Source: Psychrobacter aquaticus CMS 56
Lineage (GTDB): Bacteria > Pseudomonadota > Gammaproteobacteria > Pseudomonadales > Moraxellaceae
Assembly: GCF_000471625.1 (NCBI RefSeq)
Contig: NZ_AUSW01000015.1
Location: 1 to 64,000 of the forward strand
Length of the DNA stretch: 64,000 bases
Direction: 5' to 3'
The notes beneath the pieces were generated by a model. The model searched no databases. It saw only the letters and a program-made list of their open reading frames with translations, and was not told the origin of the DNA. Both the position numbers and the translations under genes were made by a program. Positions 58,562 through 64,000 of the stretch are shown here, piece by piece. Numbering within the stretch: position 1 is the first letter of the stretch; each line of letters begins with the position of its first letter.

Positions 58562-59251
58562 TTATTCGGTACGTCTCCAGCGTCCAACAACAACTGAAGG
58601 CTGTGTATTGTTGTGTGGCTCACCTCCGCCGACCGATTGCTCCGTAGCCTGTAACCAATTAGAACTAGTTAAATTGCCCGTACCGTACTCTTCAGTTAGA
58701 TGATCATAGTCACCGCTACCTTGGGTTTCGAGACCTGATTCCGATGCGTTAGAGCCAAATTTATTATAGACGTCGTCTTTACTATGCTTATGCGCCGGAG
58801 CTTCATCAATGATAAGCGAATGCTCATATTCCCCATATTCAGTACCTATAACTTTAGTCCACCCTGGATCAGCTGTCTTTGAAGATACTCCAACAGTAAC
58901 TAAGCCTTCACCAAAGCTTACCCATGTACCATAGCCCATAGCGGCAGCAACTTCAGCACCAGATGTATAGACTACAGTTGTTTCAAATAGTCCACCAACG
59001 GGTAAGAACGGTAAATTATCAGTAGGTGCTTCTTCCAAATCTTTAATACGTTTAAGCAGCGTTTCGAGAGTAACAGGTTCAGTTGGCTCACCTTGAATAT
59101 CTTCGATTTCTTTCTTGAGATAAGCTGTACGGTTTGCCAATTGCTCATGCGGTACATTGTCTACGCCACCAGCGCCACCTTGAACGGGATCGTTTGGGTC
59201 GATTTGCGTAATGCCAGTTACCCATACTGGGTTTTCTTTGACTACAGCCAT
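58562..59251 (-). CDS. Phage tail fibre/collar-type protein
   Basis: 229 aa. The N-terminus (TQIDPNDPVQGGAGGVDN) joins the baseplate in related phages, a short coiled coil follows, and the C-terminus has the His/Asn-rich PAHKHSKDD and GGGEPHNNTQPSVVVGRW of receptor-binding collar proteins. It probably forms a short fibre that contacts the host surface. GGAG stands nine bases before the start. A chaperone gene is not seen. Confidence 0.8.
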   Translation of the reverse strand: MAVVKENPVWVTGITQIDPNDPVQGGAGGVDNVPHEQLANRTAYLKKEIEDIQGEPTEPVTLETLLKRIKDLEEAPTDNLPFLPVGGLFETTVVYTSGAEVAAAMGYGTWVSFGEGLVTVGVSSKTADPGWTKVIGTEYGEYEHSLIIDEAPAHKHSKDDVYNKFGSNASESGLETQGSGDYDHLTEEYGTGNLTSSNWLQATEQSVGGGEPHNNTQPSVVVGRWRRTE

Positions 59252-59838
59252 TGTTTGATTACTCCATCATAGTTATATGTGCCATCATGCTTGATGACGC
59301 TATTGTGATTAACTGGAATGCTGATTGAGACTAGCTTGCAACGTAGAGGCGCGACGTCTATTAAAAGATTGCGAATACGCTCAGCGTCACTAACAGTCAT
59401 CAATCTTGGGGTTATAAGCTTATAGTGTGTCCAATCACCACCGACACCATATCGATGCTTGCTGTCATGTTTAATAGAGCTATTGTGCTCAAGAAATCCC
59501 GTGCGCTCGATCAGTTCGCAATCACCGTAACCTAAGAGCTTTAATACACGTTTAATTGCCCAAGGCGTACCCTTGTATCTGTGTATTTCGATTGCTTCTT
59601 TAATCAATTCTCGTTGTTCAGATTCAGTTACTGCAAACCCCCAACCATCAGCAAACAGGCTAAAATGATCTGCAAAAAATGGTAAGGCATTCGCTGGAGT
59701 AATGTCTGTCAGCATTATAATAGTATGCTTACTTAGTCCATTTAGCCTCTCAAGCAAGCTCTCTAATACTGCAAAGCGCTGGTTCTGTAACGGCATAGGA
59801 AGGACGCTGTCAGTGACTAGATCAGCCATTTTGTGCAT
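59242..59838 (-). CDS. Phage tail protein I (baseplate)
   Basis: 198 aa similar to P2 gpI: LPLL-like start region, FADHFSLFADGWGFAVTESE and KGTPWAIKRVLKLLGYG. It is part of the baseplate hub-fibre link. Start at 59838 or at ATG 59829; both overlap the J gene. Its end overlaps the fibre gene. Confidence 0.85.
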   Translation of the reverse strand: MHKMADLVTDSVLPMPLQNQRFAVLESLLERLNGLSKHTIIMLTDITPANALPFFADHFSLFADGWGFAVTESEQRELIKEAIEIHRYKGTPWAIKRVLKLLGYGDCELIERTGFLEHNSSIKHDSKHRYGVGGDWTHYKLITPRLMTVSDAERIRNLLIDVAPLRCKLVSISIPVNHNSVIKHDGTYNYDGVIKQWL

Positions 59839-60649
59839 CCCCTAAAGTTACCAATATTTCAGTACAGTTCGCCAACTGCCAAGGCTCAACTATGAGACTC
59901 TCTGCTGGCAATATCACGTTAACCTGCCAAACGCCATCAACATTTAACTCGTTTATGATTTGACTGGACACAACGTCTTGACCTAACTTAATTTTTAGGC
60001 GTTCTACGTAGCTCTCTGCTTTTTCAACAGTTCTAGCAAGTACTGTCTGAGGATTTGCACTCGCTAGCGGTGTTACTTTTATGACTAGCTTAAAGTCCAA
60101 TGCTTCTCCAGCAGTGACATATACGCTATCAGATAAGGGGCGTTTTTTCTCATCGCTGGTGTTGTCTAGGACTGCTTGAATAAGAGTCTCGCTGGGGTTG
60201 CCATCAGCCGTCAATATGTATATAAAAACCTTACCGTTATTACCGCGCACAGCTTCACAGTCAATGATAGAGGCGTCAGTTGATAATGCGTGAAAGATAT
60301 AAGCTTGGCGACTACCTGTGGTCGCGTAACTCTCGGGTGCTAAGCGTATACGCTTACGTAATTGCTCATCGTTCTCACTGTCCAAACGCACAACCCCGAA
60401 AAAATCTCCTAAATAATCCAGCATGACGCCATTAGCAAAAGCAATAAGATTTTGCTTACCAGCCTCGTTAATTTGAGTACGAATAAGCATTTCTCTATAG
60501 GCAATGACATCGATCATCAGTCGATCAGCTTGAGCAGGATATAGCGTCTTGCCACTTAATGCTTCATATTCTGCTATTAGCTCTGCGGTGATGACATCAG
60601 CATCACGAGCAATAAATTCAGGCGGTGCAAGCTGGCTAATATCTGTCAT
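59822..60649 (-). CDS. Baseplate assembly protein J
   Basis: 275 aa of the P2 gpJ family: AEYEALSGKTLYPAQADRLMID, then YLGDFFGVVRL, and the variable C-terminal domain. It forms the baseplate wedge together with W. Two bases separate it from W. Confidence 0.88.
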   Translation of the reverse strand: MTDISQLAPPEFIARDADVITAELIAEYEALSGKTLYPAQADRLMIDVIAYREMLIRTQINEAGKQNLIAFANGVMLDYLGDFFGVVRLDSENDEQLRKRIRLAPESYATTGSRQAYIFHALSTDASIIDCEAVRGNNGKVFIYILTADGNPSETLIQAVLDNTSDEKKRPLSDSVYVTAGEALDFKLVIKVTPLASANPQTVLARTVEKAESYVERLKIKLGQDVVSSQIINELNVDGVWQVNVILPAESLIVEPWQLANCTEILVTLGDAQNG

Positions 60650-60651
60650 GG

Positions 60652-61020
60652 CTATACTCTATAGGTTGTATTTTGCGGTATTAGGCTATCTATGGGTGTC
60701 CATTGAATATTGAATGTCGCCCCTGCAAAGCCTTGTTGTTCACCGTGTTGCAAAGCACTGATTTTAACGCTCTCAACTCGCGGCTCATGTGCCAATATGG
60801 CATCAGTCGCACGGGCAATAAACAAGGGTGCTACATCTTTAAAATTACCATCTATAAGTGGCATTACCTCACAGCCAAATTCTGGTCGGTGCGGCACATT
60901 GCCTTTAGGTGTTGATAAAATAATACGGATGGCTTGCTCAACATCGGCGAAGCCTTCGACAATACTGTCGCTACTCAAGCTTGACTGCCAATGTAAGCTA
61001 TTACTAATTACTGCTGTCAT
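60652..61020 (-). CDS. Baseplate wedge protein W (gp25-like)
   Basis: 122 aa of the gpW/gp25 family with the segment AIRIILSTPKGNVPHRPEFG and the C-terminal strand pattern. It is a lysozyme-like-fold wedge part in contractile tails. The start follows a 158-base spacer after V. Confidence 0.87.
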   Translation of the reverse strand: MTAVISNSLHWQSSLSSDSIVEGFADVEQAIRIILSTPKGNVPHRPEFGCEVMPLIDGNFKDVAPLFIARATDAILAHEPRVESVKISALQHGEQQGFAGATFNIQWTPIDSLIPQNTTYRV

Positions 61021-61178
61021 ATGCCATCCGTATTATTGGTCTATTTATTATCTAATTGAATTTTATAAAAGCATTACATAATGACCTCCTATACCTAATT
61101 AATAACAGTATTTACTAGATGTGAGAGACCTTATATTAAACGGCTAAGCGATTTCTTGATTTTATGATTAATTAAGGG
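61021..61178. other. Gap inside the tail operon
   Basis: 158 AT-rich bases between V and W, unusual within a tail operon whose other genes touch. No ORF is seen. It may be a remnant or hold an internal promoter. Confidence 0.5.
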
Positions 61179-61715
61179 TTAGCTGGGCGCAGACGTAGAT
61201 GAGCCACCGTTTTCAACACCGCCATGCGTGTGACCTATAAATGATATACCACCAATGACCGCATCATCAGTGATGATAGCCGTACCATTGATCGTCGTAT
61301 TTCCATTGATCGTAGTCTCAGCATTGACCGTTGCAATATTTGCAGTAATTTCTGCATTCTGACAAATCATTTGTACATCACCCACAGCCTTGATCGTTAG
61401 CACACTTGATTCATTGTCGTACTCGATGCGCGTGCCATCATCAAAATCTTTAATATAACGATGATCGTCTGCAGGACTATTATCGACGTCGCTAAATACT
61501 GACCCTAGACAAAGTGCCGATTCACCCTCATCAGTGAGCAATAGAGCTACTTGCTCGCCCTTAACGGGTGGATCGTAGCTCTTAGCGCCTTGAGTACGAG
61601 CGCTTAATATCAGCGCCCACGGACTTAAGATACCGTCCATATCAGGCAGTACAGCTTGGATACGCAGCGGATTATATTCGATATTTTCAACCAGCCCATA
61701 CACTACTTCAGTCAT
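61179..61715 (-). CDS. Baseplate assembly protein V (spike)
   Basis: 178 aa from ATG 61715, ten bases after the D fragment stop; a longer frame to 61841 overlaps that gene and is not needed. LRIQAVLPDMDGILSPWALIL is the OB-fold part, and the C-terminal repeats TTINGNTTINGTAII form the beta-helix tip. The end HTHGGVENG is the metal-binding apex. It pierces the host envelope. Confidence 0.87.
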   Translation of the reverse strand: MTEVVYGLVENIEYNPLRIQAVLPDMDGILSPWALILSARTQGAKSYDPPVKGEQVALLLTDEGESALCLGSVFSDVDNSPADDHRYIKDFDDGTRIEYDNESSVLTIKAVGDVQMICQNAEITANIATVNAETTINGNTTINGTAIITDDAVIGGISFIGHTHGGVENGGSSTSAPS

Positions 61716-61725
61716 GTGATATACC

Positions 61726-62019
61726 TTAGTGAGTCGCCACATTATCAATCTTAGTAAAGTCAACGCTAGTTGTATAACCGTTGCTACGACTAATGCTATG
61801 AGTTGCCTGCTTAATACGATATTTACCATCGAAGCGATCAAAGCCTGTCATTTTAATATTACTACCAGCCGTTAGCCGAGTGTCACCAGAGAGACTAAAC
61901 TGCCCCTCACAGCCTTGCTCATTATCAGCGTTAAGCTGCGCATCTGCTTTGGCTGTAGCCACATCTTCGGTCGCGGCATGAGAGCGGCTATTTATCTTGT
62001 CGTTACTACGATTTGCCAT
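61726..62019 (-). CDS. Late-control protein D, C-terminal fragment
   Basis: 97 aa that matches the C-terminal part of gpD (SLSGDTRLTAGSNIKMTGFDRFDGKYRI). It starts 23 bases after the end of the N-terminal part and in another frame. The frame is open upstream of this ATG through the junction. So it is either one damaged gene or a separate chain. The ribosome site is weak. Confidence 0.7.
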   Translation of the reverse strand: MANRSNDKINSRSHAATEDVATAKADAQLNADNEQGCEGQFSLSGDTRLTAGSNIKMTGFDRFDGKYRIKQATHSISRSNGYTTSVDFTKIDNVATH

Positions 62020-62042
62020 TGATAGTCTCGATATTATAGAAA

Positions 62043-62885
62043 TTATACTGGTGCAATTACGCCATCTTTTAACCCATAAACTTTCAAAGGCAGTTTTTGC
62101 TTTTTGGTCTTGCGCGAGGATTTAGGTACAGCTGTAATTTTATTCGCTCGTTTTTTTGCAGCGGTCTTTTGGCTCACTTTTTTAACTGCTTGCTGTGTTG
62201 CCTTAACTGTTTTTTTAGTCTTAGGATTGTGACGAGTGACAGTGGCTTCTTTTTTAACCGTGCGTATCTGATCGCGAAAACTCCAACCACGGTGCATCTC
62301 TGTACGATCAATAGTAGCGATGATTACCGCATCATTTAATGCTTGTAAATGACTAAATATCAGCCGCTTGCCGATTACCTTAACAGCATAGCCATAGGTT
62401 ATGGCCAGACGCTTAATAAAGGCTAAATCTGTCTCCTTTTGGGTAATGCGCTCTATACGTAGCGCGGCAATTTTACCCTCTACGCTATAGCCTAATTGAC
62501 GAGCCACTTTCACGATGACCTCATTGAGCGTCTGGTCATCGTAAGCGACATGTTTAACCGTACGTAGACCATCATTTACACCTGCAGACAGCGCACGAAT
62601 TTGTACCGTATTAGGAGCGTCATTAAGCGTAATCTCATCAATCTCAAAAATGCCACAATCAAGCAATGGCTCACCCTCATATCCAATACTAAACATTAAA
62701 GTTGCGCCTTTATTAGGATACCAGTCCGACATCCACAGCCTATCGGGATCAGCTAACGTAATACTGAGCTCATCCGCTTCACCTGATAGATGATCGACGT
62801 ACGAGGCATCAATCATTGATTCTGCAATATCATGAGTGGCCGTCTTGTTGTTATACAATAAAGTAAACGCTGGTATTCTAATCAT
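62043..62885 (-). CDS. Late-control protein D (tail hub), N-terminal part
   Basis: 280 aa from ATG 62885, overlapping the X gene. The start MIRIPAFTLLYN and the segments IDEITLNDAPN and LAFIKRLAITYGYAVKVIGKRLIF match gpD. A Lys/Thr-rich linker then leads to YGLKDGVIAPV and a stop. The C-terminal domain is in the next frame. GpD forms the hub between tail tube and spike and is essential. Confidence 0.8.
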   Translation of the reverse strand: MIRIPAFTLLYNNKTATHDIAESMIDASYVDHLSGEADELSITLADPDRLWMSDWYPNKGATLMFSIGYEGEPLLDCGIFEIDEITLNDAPNTVQIRALSAGVNDGLRTVKHVAYDDQTLNEVIVKVARQLGYSVEGKIAALRIERITQKETDLAFIKRLAITYGYAVKVIGKRLIFSHLQALNDAVIIATIDRTEMHRGWSFRDQIRTVKKEATVTRHNPKTKKTVKATQQAVKKVSQKTAAKKRANKITAVPKSSRKTKKQKLPLKVYGLKDGVIAPV

Positions 62886-63135
62886 CCTCATCTGCCTCAT
62901 CTTCCCGAAGCCATGGTGGTAAACTGTCGCTAAGCTGTTTACTTGGTGTCGAAATAATAGGTATAAAAACGATCTGTCCTGCGCTCAATATCGTCGTAAT
63001 AGACAGATGACGATTAGCGATAATGATCTGCTCATATGCTATTGCATTACCATAATATTGATAAGACAGACTATCCCATCGATCTCCATCTGATGCGATA
63101 TGCTGCAAATATCCTTGCGCGATAACTTGAGTCAT
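62878..63135 (-). CDS. Tail protein X (LysM-type)
   Basis: 85 aa with a single LysM-like domain (GDRWDSLSYQYYGNA through SAGQIVFIP) and an acidic tail. P2 gpX family, a small tail-completion or hub protein. It overlaps U by four bases and D by eight. Confidence 0.85.
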   Translation of the reverse strand: MTQVIAQGYLQHIASDGDRWDSLSYQYYGNAIAYEQIIIANRHLSITTILSAGQIVFIPIISTPSKQLSDSLPPWLREDEADEDD

Positions 63136-63902
63136 AATTGCCGCCTTGTGGCTGCACTGCGCGTCAGCTCAAGCATCATTGCTTGACGACTATCCAATAT
63201 TTGTGACAGATCGTTGATATTATTACTATCAAGCGTAGGGAGAGGCGGCACAGTGTCACCTGTCCAATCACTACTAGCAAAGTAAGCATTGATTATCATT
63301 GTCGCGTTATTGACTTGACTAAAATCACCTTGAGACACACCTTGTAAAGTACGTAATACACTGCGCGCTCGATGCTGAGCGATCAGCGCATCTTCTAAAT
63401 GCTGCATTGGTTGACGCACAGGCAGTAGGCTCGCGACATCGGTAGTTACTGCGGTCTGAACAGGCGCGGGATTCGATAGAGCTTGGCTAGTATCACGTAC
63501 GGCAGGAGCGGTTGGCTTAACTGCCGTATCACCCGTGAACTCTGACAAACTCAATGAGCCTGTTATTACTAGTGGCTTACCATTGGGCGCGATCTCCTGA
63601 TAAGTCACATCGACATCATCAAGTGTCACCCAGCCTTTATAATCGACATAATCGAACACCAGTGGCATCGGCTCACCTTTAGCACAAGCACTTTGAATAA
63701 GATCTAAGAGCACTTGCGGCTCACAAAACATATGATGCAGCTTAAAGCTTAAGCGCCATTCATCAAGCTTAGCCCCCAGTCGTTGCTTAGTGGTTTTATT
63801 TAACGGTCGCTCATGAATAGCAAAGTCGTAGCCGCTTCTTAACGTCAGACCATGTATGCTTCGAGCTTCGCCAAGATTAATCTCACCTAAATGGGTAATC
63901 AT
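63132..63902 (-). CDS. Tail protein U
   Basis: 256 aa of the P2 gpU family: HLGEINLGEARSIHGLTLRSGYDFAIHERP and LSFKLHHMFCEPQVLLDLI, then PLVFDYVDYKGWVTLDDV. The C-terminal 110 residues are longer than in P2 gpU (159 aa). It completes the tail tube terminus. It overlaps its neighbours by four bases at each end. Confidence 0.85.
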   Translation of the reverse strand: MITHLGEINLGEARSIHGLTLRSGYDFAIHERPLNKTTKQRLGAKLDEWRLSFKLHHMFCEPQVLLDLIQSACAKGEPMPLVFDYVDYKGWVTLDDVDVTYQEIAPNGKPLVITGSLSLSEFTGDTAVKPTAPAVRDTSQALSNPAPVQTAVTTDVASLLPVRQPMQHLEDALIAQHRARSVLRTLQGVSQGDFSQVNNATMIINAYFASSDWTGDTVPPLPTLDSNNINDLSQILDSRQAMMLELTRSAATRRQL

Positions 63903-64000
63903 GCAAACGCCCTCCGTTTTCTATTACCCTCAACTTGCATCAGCATGCGCTCAAAATCTGCATAACTAGCTGCTAGACCTTGCTGCACTTGTCCTGATAC
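63899..64000 (-). CDS. Tail tape-measure protein, C-terminal end (partial)
   Basis: The last 33 codons of an ORF entering from the right: VSGQVQQGLAASYADFERML, with a basic end. Its TGA overlaps the ATG of U. The position before U in this gene order is that of the tape measure. Too short for proof. Confidence 0.5.
   Translation of the reverse strand, partial: VSGQVQQGLAASYADFERMLMQVEGNRKRRAFA

Larger units (their letters stand above)
56379..64000 (-). mobile_element. Prophage, right-hand part (continues past the window)
   Basis: All genes from 56452 to the window edge are on the reverse strand and are phage-type: tail tape measure, U, X, D, V, W, J, I, tail fibre, then a com-led cassette near the terminus. 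The tail is contractile P2-type, while the terminus and com are Mu-type, so the element is mosaic. Head, lysis and transposase genes would lie to the right. Confidence 0.85.

Noticed and set aside
60703-61081. Forward ORFs opposite the baseplate W gene
   Set aside because: Opposite to all phage genes and explained by the W reading frame.

Overview
The window looks like a chromosome segment of a gamma-proteobacterium of the Moraxellaceae, most likely Psychrobacter. This is inferred from protein flavour, moderate GC with AT-rich spacers, the dut-algC-argB, leuS-lptE-holA and ybeZ-ybeY neighbourhoods, a fused nuoCD, and short palindromic repeats scattered between genes. No database search was possible, so the genus is a judgement.

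Layout. 1-5.3 kb is an AT-rich accessory stretch: a DCC-family redox protein, a DoxX-like membrane protein, a P-loop kinase-like protein, a VOC protein, an SDR, a stand-alone caspase-like protease and a 71-aa helix-turn-helix protein with a large palindrome in front of it. 5.3-11.4 kb holds stress and detoxification genes: OsmC, a flavodoxin-like protein, a DUF938 methyltransferase, a dienelactone hydrolase, a large KatE-type catalase and an MBL hydrolase. Two identical tRNA-Lys(UUU) genes follow. 12.1-28.9 kb is mostly reverse-strand housekeeping: macAB, holA, lptE, leuS, argB, algC, dut, mgtE and rep. 29.7-46.0 kb is a complete nuo operon (A, B, CD, E to N) for proton-pumping NADH:quinone oxidoreductase. 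46.3-55.8 kb carries fpr, a TonB-like protein, an MscS channel, ybeY, a PhoH-like ATPase and two ubiquinone-pathway flavin hydroxylases.

The right edge, 56379 to 64000 and beyond, is one end of a prophage lying in reverse orientation. The tail module is P2-like (tape-measure end, U, X, D, V, W, J, I, tail fibre). The terminus resembles the right end of phage Mu: TGATGCGGCGC, plus ATAAATGC at the same distance from the end as in Mu. The element appears to have inserted into an OmpA-family lipoprotein gene, whose present stop codon is supplied by the phage end.

The most interesting locus is 56452-58396, next to that end. A clear homologue of Mu Com, the zinc-finger translational activator of mom, overlaps a GTG-initiated 58-aa ORF. 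That start codon lies in the stem of a predicted hairpin, as the mom start does in Mu. The classical Mom protein is replaced by a small protein, an ABC-ATPase/GNAT fusion and an unusual formyltransferase. This is a candidate Com-controlled DNA-modification (or other anti-restriction) cassette.
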